Origin: Vampirovibrionales bacterium
GTDB lineage: Bacteria; Cyanobacteriota; Vampirovibrionia; Vampirovibrionales; JAGQHJ01
NCBI GenBank assembly: GCA_025449835.1
Contig: JANWIO010000140.1
Coordinates: forward strand, 1 to 32,231
Length of the DNA stretch: 32,231 bases
Reading direction: 5' to 3'
The translations under genes and the position numbers were made by a program. Positions 23,038-32,231 of the stretch are shown piece after piece. Position 1 is the first letter of the stretch. Each line of letters begins with the position of its first letter. Below the pieces are notes generated by a model. The model was not told where the DNA came from, did not search any database, and saw only the letters and a list, made by a program, of their open reading frames with translations.

Positions 23038-24360
23038 ATGTCAGTGACTGAATGTCAGGCCCCGCGAGTTTACATCGAAAACATTGGAGAATACTTAGAC
23101 CAGGAAGTTTGTATTTTAGGATGGCTTTACAATAAACGCTCCAGCGGAAAATTACATTTTTTACAGGTTCGTGATGGCACAGAAACCATTCAATGCGTGA
23201 TGTTTAAAGGAGATTTTTCAGAAGAAGCTTTTAAACAAGCCGATTTAACCTCCCAAGAATCAACCCTTAAAATTATCGGAAAAGTGAAAAAAGACGATCG
23301 CTCCCCCATTGGCTATGAAATCGGTGTCACTGGCTTTGAAGTGCTCAGCGAAGCGCAAGAGTATCCCATTACGCCTAAAGAACATGGGACTGCTTTTTTA
23401 ATGGATCACCGCCACCTCTGGCTTCGTTCCGCCCGGCAACACGCCATTATCCGTATTCGGGCTGAAATTATCAAAGCCGTCCGAGATTATTTTGATAGCA
23501 ACGGCTTTACGTTGGTAGATGCGCCGATTTTTACGCCAAGCGCTTGTGAAGGCACCACAAACCTGTTTGAAACGGACTATTTTGAAGAAAAAGCCTACTT
23601 AACCCAAAGCGGTCAGCTTTATATGGAAGCCGCCGCTGCTGCTTTTGGAAAAGTGTATTGTTTTGGCCCTACGTTTCGGGCTGAAAAATCCAAAACCCGC
23701 CGTCACCTCACAGAGTTTTGGATGGTTGAACCCGAAGTGGCTTTTAATGACCTGAATGACAACATGGATTTAGCCGAAGACTTTGTGGTTTATATCGTCC
23801 AACGGGTTCTTCAAAATCGTCGCCGGGAACTGACCTTGTTAGAGCGAGATATCGCCAAACTGGAAAATATCCAAAAGCCCTTCCCCAGAATTACCTACGA
23901 TGAAGCCCTGGCCATTTTACATGAGAAAGGCACGGAAGAGCAAAAAGTTCCGTGGGGAGAAGATTTTGGCGGTGATGAAGAAACCGTTATCTCTCAAGAG
24001 TTTGATCGCCCTCTTTTTATTCATCGTTACCCGGCTCAGTGCAAAGCCTTTTACATGAAAAGCGATCCGGAAAACCCAAAACTCTCTTTAAATGTGGATA
24101 TGATTGCCCCGGAAGGGTATGGTGAAGTGATTGGCGGCGGCCAGCGTGAAGAAGATTTAAACGTTTTACTGGAGCGCATTAAAGCCCATAACCTCCCCAT
24201 TGAAGCCTTTGACTGGTACCTGGATATCCGAAAATATGGATCATTTCCCCATTCAGGTTTTGGCCTTGGGATCGAACGAACTGTTTCATGGCTTTGTGGC
24301 CTACATCATGTGCGAGAAACCATTCCCTTCCCCAGACTCATGGGCCGACTTAAACCTTAA
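23038..24360 (+). CDS. asnS: asparaginyl-tRNA synthetase
   Basis: This 440-residue class IIb synthetase charges tRNA-Asn with asparagine. An N-terminal OB-fold anticodon-binding domain ([20 protein letters not shown]) leads into the catalytic core, with motif 2 [20 protein letters not shown] and motif 3 [12 protein letters not shown] (407-418). The C-terminus [10 protein letters not shown] is typical of AsnRS; AspRS usually has a longer insertion. GGAG six bases before ATG 23038 fixes the start; an in-frame ATG-less extension to 22990 crosses the promoter. Its presence implies direct charging of Asn without sole reliance on the amidotransferase route. There is no T-box or other leader. Confidence 0.95.
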   Translation: MSVTECQAPRVYIENIGEYLDQEVCILGWLYNKRSSGKLHFLQVRDGTETIQCVMFKGDFSEEAFKQADLTSQESTLKIIGKVKKDDRSPIGYEIGVTGFEVLSEAQEYPITPKEHGTAFLMDHRHLWLRSARQHAIIRIRAEIIKAVRDYFDSNGFTLVDAPIFTPSACEGTTNLFETDYFEEKAYLTQSGQLYMEAAAAAFGKVYCFGPTFRAEKSKTRRHLTEFWMVEPEVAFNDLNDNMDLAEDFVVYIVQRVLQNRRRELTLLERDIAKLENIQKPFPRITYDEALAILHEKGTEEQKVPWGEDFGGDEETVISQEFDRPLFIHRYPAQCKAFYMKSDPENPKLSLNVDMIAPEGYGEVIGGGQREEDLNVLLERIKAHNLPIEAFDWYLDIRKYGSFPHSGFGLGIERTVSWLCGLHHVRETIPFPRLMGRLKP

Positions 24361-24437
24361 ATATCTGAATTACGTCAATCCTTTTTGTGGGCCACAAACA
24401 CGATTACAATTTTCAGAAAATGGCCCATAATATCACT

Positions 24438-25100
24438 ATGAACGCTTTTGATTTGTATCGAAGACCTTTGAAACAAATCGCTTGGGTGGGCCTTTTGGCT
24501 TTGCTCTTCATGCCTCTTGCACAAGCAGAGCCCTTACGATTAAGCCCTCCCCCAAGCACAGCAACACAAGATCAGCCTGCCCCACCTCAAAGCTATACGC
24601 CGACTGTCACCCCTGATAAAAATGCCCTTAAATTACAAATTCGAAAACATGGCGTCTCTAAGGCGCTTTTATACCGAAGGCTTCAACCTCAGCGATATCA
24701 ACATTACGAGGAAAAAACTAAAAGTATCGGCAAAACCCTTAAAGAAACCTTAAGCTACCTGGAATCTTTGAATGTTGAGCCGCATTCACTACAACGCCTC
24801 AGTGCCTTCAGTGCCGAAGCATCCTTAGATTGGAGCGATTTGGAGAACAATATTACCCCAGCCGAAAAATCGTTTCATTCTTACCAAGATTTAAAAACTG
24901 CTGTTGAGGAGCTTCACAGCCTGGTTGATTATTGGATGGCTGCCAATCGGACCCGGCAGATTTTTCGAGGGACCCTGGAAGATCAAAAACAGGATGAAGC
25001 GATTTTACACACCAAAATGGAAAAAATCCGAACGGCATTGAAGCAACTGCAAGACATCACCCAGCTTAAGAAAGACCTGGATACATCAACCCCTTATTAG
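24438..25100 (+). CDS. exported coiled-coil-type unknown protein
   Basis: The N-terminus has two Arg and a Lys, a hydrophobic core (about residues 14-25) and a cleavage-like AQA before Glu-Pro, so it is probably secreted by Sec to the periplasm (220 residues before processing). A Pro/Thr/Gln-rich linker (about 32-58) precedes a mostly helical, charged region with coiled-coil-like stretches. No Cys follows the signal, so it is not a lipoprotein. No family is recognised. The start is uncertain: ATG 24438 gives the best signal peptide, but ATG 24420 and GTG 24387 are in frame and none has a clear ribosome site. The stop overlaps the convergent prenyl synthase gene by four bases. Confidence 0.68.
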   Translation: MNAFDLYRRPLKQIAWVGLLALLFMPLAQAEPLRLSPPPSTATQDQPAPPQSYTPTVTPDKNALKLQIRKHGVSKALLYRRLQPQRYQHYEEKTKSIGKTLKETLSYLESLNVEPHSLQRLSAFSAEASLDWSDLENNITPAEKSFHSYQDLKTAVEELHSLVDYWMAANRTRQIFRGTLEDQKQDEAILHTKMEKIRTALKQLQDITQLKKDLDTSTPY

Positions 25101-26137
25101 TGCTGGCGCTGGGTCGCATAGCAAGTTAAATCGAAAAGGGCTTGGCGATAAGGAGAGTCTGGCAAGAAAGCAATTGCCTCACAAGCTTCTCTTACGTAGC
25201 GTTCGGCCAGAACCTGGGTTTTTTCAATGGCATCAATGTTGTCTAACAAGGCCAACAGTTCTTGCTGACTTGCCACCTGATCGTTTGGCTCCATCTCAGA
25301 TTGAAAAAGAGATTCAATCAACCCTTGAAGCTTCTGATATTCATTAGATCCTTTGGGAAAGGTCTCTAAAGCAATTAAAATCGGAGCATTTAAGATCCCA
25401 TTTTTAAGATCATCCAAGACTGGTTTTCCTAACGCTTGAGCTGAGCTGGTGTAATCCAGCAAGTCATCAATAATTTGAAACGCAATGCCAAATTTTTCGC
25501 CAAACAACTTTAACCGTTGAATTTCTGATTCTGTATGACAGTTTAAAACGCCAGCAGACTCACAACATGCTGAAAACAAGGATGCAGTCTTACAAATTGA
25601 TTTCTTAAAATAATTTTCCCAGTTTACATCCAAGTTATAACTGGCCCGGACCTGTTCAACCTCGCCCTCACAAAGATTTGATAAGACCGTCGCAAAAATA
25701 GAAACCAATCGGCAATTATTTAACCTGGAAAGCTTTAAGCTGGCTTGGGCCAATAAGTAGTCACCACTTAAGATAGAAACCCGGTTACCCCACAAGGCCC
25801 TCACTGTAGAACGTCCCCGACGCATGTCGGATTTATCGAGCACATCATCGTGAAGTAACGTGGCCACATGAATCAGTTCCGCCACAGCAGCCGTTTCAAT
25901 ATGTGGGTCGTCAATCTTACCACTAGCACCTGAAGCCAGTAACGACAATAACGGCCTGAAAAGTTTGCCGCGTACCTGCATGGTGTGGGCAATGGAATTG
26001 GCCAAAAGCTCCGTTTCTGGTGGAACAATTTGGCGTAAGCTTTCTTGAACTTTGACTAGATCATCCTGTACCGGTGTATAAATCTCATCTACATTGACCG
26101 GTGTCTTATTGCTCGTATCTAATTGGGCCTGGGGCAT
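25097..26137 (-). CDS. long-chain all-trans polyprenyl diphosphate synthase
   Basis: This 346-residue enzyme extends allylic diphosphates with isopentenyl diphosphate. The first Asp-rich motif is HDDVLDKSDMRRG (D97, D98, D101) and the second is QIIDDLLDY (D224, D225, D228); LFRPLLSLLASG upstream is the substrate-binding strand. Residues before the first motif are small (HVATLL), with no aromatic stop at the usual position. That suggests long products, such as those for quinone side chains (IspB/solanesyl type), over farnesyl or geranylgeranyl. Length agrees with that group. It is divergent from the nuclease-helicase pair and convergent with the exported protein. Confidence 0.9.
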   Translation of the reverse strand: MPQAQLDTSNKTPVNVDEIYTPVQDDLVKVQESLRQIVPPETELLANSIAHTMQVRGKLFRPLLSLLASGASGKIDDPHIETAAVAELIHVATLLHDDVLDKSDMRRGRSTVRALWGNRVSILSGDYLLAQASLKLSRLNNCRLVSIFATVLSNLCEGEVEQVRASYNLDVNWENYFKKSICKTASLFSACCESAGVLNCHTESEIQRLKLFGEKFGIAFQIIDDLLDYTSSAQALGKPVLDDLKNGILNAPILIALETFPKGSNEYQKLQGLIESLFQSEMEPNDQVASQQELLALLDNIDAIEKTQVLAERYVREACEAIAFLPDSPYRQALFDLTCYATQRQH

Positions 26138-26273
26138 GAGTCATCCAATTCTTCATTCATTGCAAAAAACGCCTTTCCATTATCCTGAAGAAATTTAACG
26201 CCGTCAAAAAATCTTTTGCATGACCTGGCCATACGCTTATGGCAAAATATGGCAAAAGGAGCCCAGGTTTAAC

Positions 26274-28652
26274 ATGGAAGAAGTTTTATCAGGTGAAACC
26301 TCTTGGGATAAAGCGCCTAACAAGGTATCTCCCAGCGAAACACTTTTTCAGAAGCCAGTCTCTCTAACCCCACATGCCGTCATCCAGATTTTATGTCCCA
26401 CTCCATTGACCCAAGCTTGGCTAGAACACGCAATTGTAAAAGAGCAGCATGAAGGCTTGCTTCCACCCCATGCGTATCAAATTACGCCCCTATTCCAGTG
26501 GCTAAACACGCACTTTCCCAACATGTCCCTGGCAGATCAATGTGCTTCCCTTAAAAACCAACTGCTAACCGATGAAGTATTCACGAAAACCCCAATCCTT
26601 GTTTATGGAACCCCCTTCTTACCTGAAGTCTTTCAGGATCTGGCCTTATCCTTAAACCAGGCATGGGGCATCTTTTTTAAGAATTCACAAATCTTTCACC
26701 CTCCCTCTCCCACATCATTGGGAATCAGAAAAGAACTGGCAACAGAGGATCCTGCATTCGCAGCATCAGTAATTTTAAATGAGCTATATCATCTCCAAAA
26801 AGCCCATGTTTCATCTACTAATATCTTAATTCTTTGCCCCAATACCTTGATTCAAGATTATTGGAAAGAGAAATTACGGTTTTACAACATCCCTATCTGG
26901 GGAGACGAAGATCCGAATCTCATACACGAAGTTGCGCTTTTAAATAAAACCTTGCACTGGTGCCAACAAGCCCTTATAATCCCGGATGTTTCTTTTGAGG
27001 AAGCTTTTTCTCAACCGGAGACTCTTGAAGTCTTCCAGTCGATCCTTCAAGCCCAGGGGATTTTGCCTCCTCCCAGAGAAACCCCGCTTTCTGAGTTATC
27101 CAAAAACATCTCTTTGGCGCCCCTTCTCCAAAACTTAAAACATCATTTTGAACTCTTTAAGAGTGATTCTACCTGGGAAGCTTGGACACAACTTCTAAAA
27201 AGCAGCTTATTTCAAGGATTTTCGCCAGACCTCCAGCGATTTTGTATTGATTACACCCTCACCTCACAGACAAAACAACTTCCTGTACCTCAAACGATAG
27301 CAGAATTACGAGCTTCAATAGAGCGACTCCAGCCCCAACTGCTTTTCAATCCAAACACACAGGGAGTTTCAGTATTCACCCTCCAAGAATCTGGTGGTAT
27401 GGCCATTAAAAATATCATTCTTCCCCAAGCACATCATTTTTTTACCCAACCCCAAAACGATGAGACCATTAAGCAGCTCAATGCACAACTTGCTCTTGGG
27501 CAACATATCCTTGCAACCTATAATCCAGAAGAACTGCTTTGGGATGAAATGCCGCTATTGGAATTCTGGCTCAAGGGCTGGGAAAAAATTCTCCCAGAAT
27601 CTTTAGAATTGACTTCTGAAACACTTACCCCGTCCAATACTAACACTCCTTGGACAGATTTTACACCCGGATCTAAAACACTGGTAATGGAACCGGACGA
27701 GCCCGTGATGATTTCACCCTCCAGTTTGGATACATACTTAAAGTGCCCCCGAAAATTCTTTTACCAATCCCTGCTGGGTCTCAAAGAAAAAACGACGTCG
27801 CCACAAGCGGCTTTAGGGAGTCTTATTCACAAAATTCTAGAAGTCTTTAACCAGCATTTTCAAAACAATTACACCTTTGAGGAACTGATTATTCTGACGC
27901 AAAAGGTTTTTCAATGGGAGACAGAAGCAGACTATCTGACGTCGTTGGGATTTGAGAAAAAAGATTTTACTTTGCTTCAGCAGATCTCCCCATTGTATCG
28001 ACATCAATTGCACACACAAATCCAACAAGCCTTTACAGATCTACGTGAAAGAGGCTATTTCAATACATCCTTTGAGCCAGTTGGGATTGAAAAGCCCATT
28101 TTCTGGTCAAACATTCCTGGTATTGAAAATATAACCTTATACGGCCGAGCGGATCTTATTCGAAAAGGCCCTGGAGACACCCTGGAAATTGTGGATTACA
28201 AAACAACACGCCAAAAATATTTGAGTGTAAAACTGGAAACCAACATGAAGCCCCTCTTCAAAGCCTTAGAACCCATTGACTGGGCAGAAACAAATCGACT
28301 TCAACGCTATGGGGAACGAGAATATCAGCTACCTTTATATTGGCTTATGGCACAGCACACCCATGAATTTCAAAATAAAAAAATAAATACCAGCCTTCAA
28401 CTGGTCCGCCCACCCAAACAAAACGGAAAAACTGGGGGATGTGAGACCTTAACCCTTCCTCATGAAGCACTGGAACAGGGTAAAACCAATCTTTTAACTC
28501 TCTTGAAAAAAGGCCTTGCGGAACCGATTCAAGGGTGTAAAGACTTTCCGCCCCTGGGAAACAAACAAAAGCATTGTGCCTATTGCCCTTATGTCAATCT
28601 GTGCGAAGGTCCCCAAGGCGATGAAGAGACGGATGAGGGAGATTTTGAATGA
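26274..28652 (+). CDS. addB: AddB-like PD-(D/E)xK nuclease with Fe-S cysteines
   Basis: The C-terminal third (from about 470) is a RecB/AddB-type nuclease. It has SPSSLDTYLKCPRKFFYQ (C491), the metal Asp in GRADLI (D627), and IVDYKTT with D641 and K643. A C-x2-C-x5-C cluster (C768, C771, C777) with C491 makes the four ligands of the AddB iron-sulfur staple. The N-terminal 450 residues look like a degenerate helicase half without a clear Walker A. At about 790 residues it is well short of Bacillus AddB. It probably works with the overlapping helicase gene in processing double-strand breaks. ATG 26274 has AGGAG upstream (12-base gap); ATG 26220 is an alternative. Confidence 0.8.
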   Translation: MEEVLSGETSWDKAPNKVSPSETLFQKPVSLTPHAVIQILCPTPLTQAWLEHAIVKEQHEGLLPPHAYQITPLFQWLNTHFPNMSLADQCASLKNQLLTDEVFTKTPILVYGTPFLPEVFQDLALSLNQAWGIFFKNSQIFHPPSPTSLGIRKELATEDPAFAASVILNELYHLQKAHVSSTNILILCPNTLIQDYWKEKLRFYNIPIWGDEDPNLIHEVALLNKTLHWCQQALIIPDVSFEEAFSQPETLEVFQSILQAQGILPPPRETPLSELSKNISLAPLLQNLKHHFELFKSDSTWEAWTQLLKSSLFQGFSPDLQRFCIDYTLTSQTKQLPVPQTIAELRASIERLQPQLLFNPNTQGVSVFTLQESGGMAIKNIILPQAHHFFTQPQNDETIKQLNAQLALGQHILATYNPEELLWDEMPLLEFWLKGWEKILPESLELTSETLTPSNTNTPWTDFTPGSKTLVMEPDEPVMISPSSLDTYLKCPRKFFYQSLLGLKEKTTSPQAALGSLIHKILEVFNQHFQNNYTFEELIILTQKVFQWETEADYLTSLGFEKKDFTLLQQISPLYRHQLHTQIQQAFTDLRERGYFNTSFEPVGIEKPIFWSNIPGIENITLYGRADLIRKGPGDTLEIVDYKTTRQKYLSVKLETNMKPLFKALEPIDWAETNRLQRYGEREYQLPLYWLMAQHTHEFQNKKINTSLQLVRPPKQNGKTGGCETLTLPHEALEQGKTNLLTLLKKGLAEPIQGCKDFPPLGNKQKHCAYCPYVNLCEGPQGDEETDEGDFE

Positions 28653-31600
28653 GTACCACTGAACTATCCGTTTCCTCTAAAGAAATGCTCTGCAAGGGAC
28701 TTAATGCTGAGCAGCAGGAGGCTGTTTTAGCACCAATTGACGGTGCTGTACAAGTTTTAGCAGGCGCTGGCACCGGCAAAACAGAGTTGATTACCCGACG
28801 TTTTGCCAAACTCACCATGGATCTCCAGAGTCAGAACGATTTTAATGCCACCGAGCATCTATGGGTTTCCACCTTCACGCAAAAAGCGGCCCAAGAAATG
28901 AAAGAACGGATTTCTCATTATTTAAGTGAGTCCAATGGCATTGCCTTACACCCGAGAGCATGGATTGGGACATTTCACAGCCTTTGTCAACGGATTCTTC
29001 AGCAGCATGGCGCAAAAATAGGGTATAACGAACGGTTTCAAATTTTATCCAACGTAGAGTTAGATCTACAACGTGAAAAACTGCTCCAACGGATCCTCGA
29101 TGGCGAGATGAAAAGCTTGCCTGAGATCTTAAAAGAAGCCAAACTTCCTTGTTCTCCAAACTGCCTCAACATAGACTATCTGAATGATCTCAATTTACCC
29201 GCCTATGATGGCCTTTTTGAGGAAATCCTGTTTAGCCTCGTTCCACACATCAAAACGGCTGGCCTTTCTCCGGCTGAATTTTATCACCATGCGCTAGAAA
29301 AAACCCCCGCTTATGCTGTACTCATTTCAACAATGCCCGTTTCTGATCCTATAACCAAAATCATTTGGACCGATCATGAAACCTACGCCCAGGCCTGGGC
29401 CCACCATCTTACCCCGATTCGACATCCTCGATTCTCTTTTTTTCCCAGCGAATGGGATATAGAGATAACCGCAGCGAAGGCCTTACGGAAGCAGAAAAAT
29501 CCACCCCAGGGGGCTCAACTGTTAAAAGACTGTTTAAAGCCTTTCTATCAAACCCAATCTTTCATTGGTTATGATGGCCGTAAGAGAAATGAGCCTTTTT
29601 CAGCCATCACCCCAGATTTTTCAAAGCTCCAGAAGACAACACACCTTGAAAAAAACCTGATTGAAGTGGTTAGCGCCATCTATGCCCTCTATCAAAATGA
29701 CCTTCGTTTCGAAAATGCCTTTGATTTTGACGATCTCATCCAAGAAACCATTCGCCTGCTTAGGGATTTCCCAGCCATTCAGCAGGAATACCAAACCCTT
29801 TTTGCCCATTTCTTAGTGGATGAGTTTCAAGATTCCAATGGCGGACAGCTCCAGTTAATTCAATGCCTCTCAGGAAAAGATCACCCCCGCATCACCGTGG
29901 TGGGTGACAAAAAACAATCCATTTATGGCTTTCGACATGCTGAGCCTGAGAATCTGCAGATTTTATTTCAAGATTTGCCTCACAGCCAAGCCATTACTTT
30001 AAAAACCAATTATCGATCTCAAAAACCAATTTTGGGTGTGGCAAACCGCATTACAGAGATGATGGATAGTGATAAGATAGAGACCTTAGCCCCATGCCCT
30101 CAGCATGAAAATGAGGATGGCGAAGCAGTTTGTTGGTTCCATATTGAAGCAGAAACCACCATCAGTGAGGCCCAAGATTTAGAAGTACAATGGATTTCTG
30201 AAACCATTGCCGACTTAGTGTATACCGAAAAAAATGCTCCTCAAGACATTGCCGTTTTGGTGAAAAATCACCGCAAGGCGCTAAAAATTGAAGCTGCGCT
30301 AGAATCCCTGGGAATTCCAGCCATTCGGCAACGAAACTTAGGCTTTTTCGACACCCCTGTGGTTCAGCAAGCCATTGCATTGCTTGAAGTTGCCGTCGAT
30401 CCGCACAATGATTTTGCCCTCATCAACCTATTACAACGTAAGCTCAACCATCATGAACTGTATTTACTCTCTAAATACCGAAAGGCCACTCAAAAAGAGA
30501 TGGGACTCTCTGAATTCTCATACTATGAAGCTTTGTGCGATTTTATTCAACACCCTAAAAAGCAACCTGATGGCTTACAAGCGGTAACACCTCTTTTAAT
30601 ATGGTTTGTTTCAAAAATGGGATGGGTTTCAAGTCAAAAAGATCAGATGAGTCCGCAGCATCTTTTTACACAGCTCATTCGAGACTTTGCTTTGAGTGAC
30701 AGGGCTATTGATACTGGACGACAAGGTTTTAAAGCAGCCAAACAGCTGGCATTGCTCAAAAAAATGTTGGATTACTGGACAACACGGTCTCAAAAGCCAT
30801 TGTCGCTGGCAACGATCCTCGACATCCTGAAAAGATACCAAGCCAAAAACGACCTGGAACTTCCCTTTGGAGAAGAGGCTTTTGGCGAAAATGCTGTTCG
30901 AATTATGACCCTTCATGGGGCAAAAGGACTTCAATTTCCGGTGGTTTTTCTGGCTGGCGTGGATCAATCTCGCCAGAGAGGTCGTGAAGGGCTCTTGACC
31001 ATTGATCCCCAATACCCTGGAAAACAAGGTTTTGGATTATTTTTAAATCGACATGAAGACGAAAAAACGCTCAAGAAACTTGTTTACGATATAGTTTGGA
31101 AAAACCCCAGAACCCGTGAGGAAGAATTAAGGCTTTTTTATGTTGGGGTGACCCGAGCCAAATCAAAGCTTTATCTCACCTCTTGGCCAAAATCATTTGG
31201 ATTTACCAACCCGGATTTTTTCCAAGACCTCTCTATCCAGCAATGCTCCCCCAATCTAGTTGTTTGGAAATCGGCGTCTGAGCGTGAACAGATTCAGCAG
31301 GTGATGCAGCAACGCTACCCTTTTAACGTTTCTGTTACTCCAATAAGTCCTTTTTCATTTAAAAATAATACTTCCAGCGAAAAGCCCCTCCCAATAATTC
31401 AACTCGATTCTCTAATCCATTTTTCAACCTGCCCCACACAGGGTTTACTCCATCATTTTTATTCACAGAACGCATCAAGCTCGCTGCTTAAACCGGGAAT
31501 CCCCTTCGGTGTAAACTTGAATCATCAGGCGTGGGTCTCTTTTTTCGTTTCGAAAATTGAAACCGATGCTCAAAATAAAGCAATTTACACCCTTTTCCCA

Positions 31601-31897
31601 GAAAACGGCCCTTGGAAAGAAGCGTTGTTACAAGTCGCCTTTCCTGAACCCTCAGAAAATCAAATTCAATGGGAAATCTCGGCCCATGAAATTTTGGAAT
31701 CCCCCTCTATTGCAAAACATTACGAAATGTTACAAAATTCCACTACAGACATCATAACGCTCCTCACCCAATTCTTATCCCGTTTGGAAAAGAAAAACGC
31801 TTATCCGGCACCTCAGACACCAGTTCCTTGCCAAAGCTGTGACTACCAAGCAATTTGCCCTCATCCAGAGCGCATTATAACTGAAGATTCACATTGA
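28649..31897 (+). CDS. addA: AddA-like UvrD-family helicase with Fe-S-type cysteines
   Basis: This 1082-residue superfamily 1 helicase carries all main motifs: Q region LNAEQQEAV, Walker A AGAGTGKT (38-45), Walker B VDEFQD (D391/E392), GDKKQSIYGFR, TNYRSQ, TLHGAKGLQFPVVF (about 754-767) and FYVGVTRAKSKLYLT. The last 160 residues hold CPTQGLL (C928) and C-x2-C-x5-C (C1061, C1064, C1070). That is the Fe-S pattern of AddB-type nucleases, yet I find no Asp/Glu-x-Lys nuclease motif between them. ATG overlaps the stop of the AddB-like gene (ATGA), showing coupling. Family is firm; the addA name is by analogy and order. Confidence 0.85.
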   Translation: MSTTELSVSSKEMLCKGLNAEQQEAVLAPIDGAVQVLAGAGTGKTELITRRFAKLTMDLQSQNDFNATEHLWVSTFTQKAAQEMKERISHYLSESNGIALHPRAWIGTFHSLCQRILQQHGAKIGYNERFQILSNVELDLQREKLLQRILDGEMKSLPEILKEAKLPCSPNCLNIDYLNDLNLPAYDGLFEEILFSLVPHIKTAGLSPAEFYHHALEKTPAYAVLISTMPVSDPITKIIWTDHETYAQAWAHHLTPIRHPRFSFFPSEWDIEITAAKALRKQKNPPQGAQLLKDCLKPFYQTQSFIGYDGRKRNEPFSAITPDFSKLQKTTHLEKNLIEVVSAIYALYQNDLRFENAFDFDDLIQETIRLLRDFPAIQQEYQTLFAHFLVDEFQDSNGGQLQLIQCLSGKDHPRITVVGDKKQSIYGFRHAEPENLQILFQDLPHSQAITLKTNYRSQKPILGVANRITEMMDSDKIETLAPCPQHENEDGEAVCWFHIEAETTISEAQDLEVQWISETIADLVYTEKNAPQDIAVLVKNHRKALKIEAALESLGIPAIRQRNLGFFDTPVVQQAIALLEVAVDPHNDFALINLLQRKLNHHELYLLSKYRKATQKEMGLSEFSYYEALCDFIQHPKKQPDGLQAVTPLLIWFVSKMGWVSSQKDQMSPQHLFTQLIRDFALSDRAIDTGRQGFKAAKQLALLKKMLDYWTTRSQKPLSLATILDILKRYQAKNDLELPFGEEAFGENAVRIMTLHGAKGLQFPVVFLAGVDQSRQRGREGLLTIDPQYPGKQGFGLFLNRHEDEKTLKKLVYDIVWKNPRTREEELRLFYVGVTRAKSKLYLTSWPKSFGFTNPDFFQDLSIQQCSPNLVVWKSASEREQIQQVMQQRYPFNVSVTPISPFSFKNNTSSEKPLPIIQLDSLIHFSTCPTQGLLHHFYSQNASSSLLKPGIPFGVNLNHQAWVSFFVSKIETDAQNKAIYTLFPENGPWKEALLQVAFPEPSENQIQWEISAHEILESPSIAKHYEMLQNSTTDIITLLTQFLSRLEKKNAYPAPQTPVPCQSCDYQAICPHPERIITEDSH

Positions 31898-31976
31898 AAA
31901 GTTTTGTTGAAGTATCATCATAGTTGTTGAATCATAATGCTATGAGTGCAACAGTATCGCATGGAGTTTTTCCGGC

Positions 31977-32231
31977 ATGTCCTCACAAAGTTTGACGCCT
32001 AGCGCTGCGCCGGCCTCAACTTTATCTAAATCCCACTCTGTATGGAAAGATATTATCAATTGTTTTCGTTCAGTTCAGCTTGCCATTGTTTTGCTCTCCC
32101 TTTTGGCAATCGGCACAATCCTAGGGGTGGTTATGCCCCAGGAAGGAACTGCTCAGATTGCTGATATTCAGAAACAGTTTGGTTCCAACTTTGAATTACT
32201 CCATAGCATGGGGCTTTTCAATGTTTTTTCG
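31977..32231 (+). CDS. resB: ResB/Ccs1-like cytochrome c assembly protein, N-terminal part (cut by window)
   Basis: The first 85 residues are seen. A polar N-terminus of about 30 residues (WKDIINCFRSVQ) leads to a hydrophobic helix (LAIVLLSLLAIGTILGVVMP) followed by PQEG. That is the start of ResB proteins, where a first helix ending in a G-x-x-x-P-Q-like turn begins the large periplasmic domain. ResB works with ResA and CcsA to deliver reduced apocytochrome and haem in system II cytochrome c maturation. GGAG ten bases before ATG supports the start. The frame stays open to the window end. Only the N-terminus is available, so confidence is limited. Confidence 0.7.
   Translation, partial: MSSQSLTPSAAPASTLSKSHSVWKDIINCFRSVQLAIVLLSLLAIGTILGVVMPQEGTAQIADIQKQFGSNFELLHSMGLFNVFS

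Overview
The window is about 32 kb of bacterial chromosome with moderate-to-low GC, genes on both strands, and short gaps. The organism is Gram-negative in envelope type: it has the end of lpxC (lipid A synthesis), a site-2 protease and a ResB-type cytochrome c assembly gene. A GT28 glycolipid glycosyltransferase, a SpoIIM/RDD pair and several lineage-specific proteins fit a non-photosynthetic relative of cyanobacteria (Melainabacteria/Vampirovibrionales type). That assignment is inference from gene content and memory, not proven here. I see no rRNA, tRNA, CRISPR array, transposase or phage gene.

Layout. 1-2574: end of lpxC, then an aroF-tyrA operon for the phenylalanine/tyrosine branch. It is preceded by what reads as a classical ribosome-mediated attenuator: a short Phe-containing leader ORF, an antiterminator and a competing terminator. 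2578-7238: small unknown proteins, an alpha/beta hydrolase, a translationally coupled unknown pair, and two tandem paralogs with an N-terminal FG motif. 7379-10951: glycolipid glycosyltransferase, FabG-like reductase, and divergent RDD and SpoIIM-like membrane proteins whose start codons share one CATG. 11110-13006: three unknown proteins, one of which looks like a divergent protein-kinase fold. 13162-16827: M20 peptidase and a tandem-duplicated malic enzyme, probably one transcript from a good promoter at 16879-16907. 16908-21701: a giant GH13-like (alpha-amylase superfamily) protein bracketed by four related GC-rich hairpins. 21702-26137: RseP-type protease, asparaginyl-tRNA synthetase, a small exported protein, and a long-chain polyprenyl diphosphate synthase. 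26274-31897: a coupled AddB-like nuclease and AddA-like helicase for double-strand-break processing. 31977-end: start of a ResB-like gene.

Four things stand out. First, the Phe attenuator before aroF. Second, a short N-terminal motif (hydrophobic-x-F-G within residues 10-38) shared by five proteins that otherwise have no obvious common function, with a similar PRFS in the GH13 protein; it may be an undescribed targeting signal or family mark. Third, the hairpin family with a conserved AGG(G)AA-type loop and compensated stems around the GH13 gene. Fourth, domain anomalies in three enzymes: the tandem malic enzyme, the GH13 protein with a large insertion, and the helicase that keeps Fe-S-type cysteines but no visible nuclease motif.
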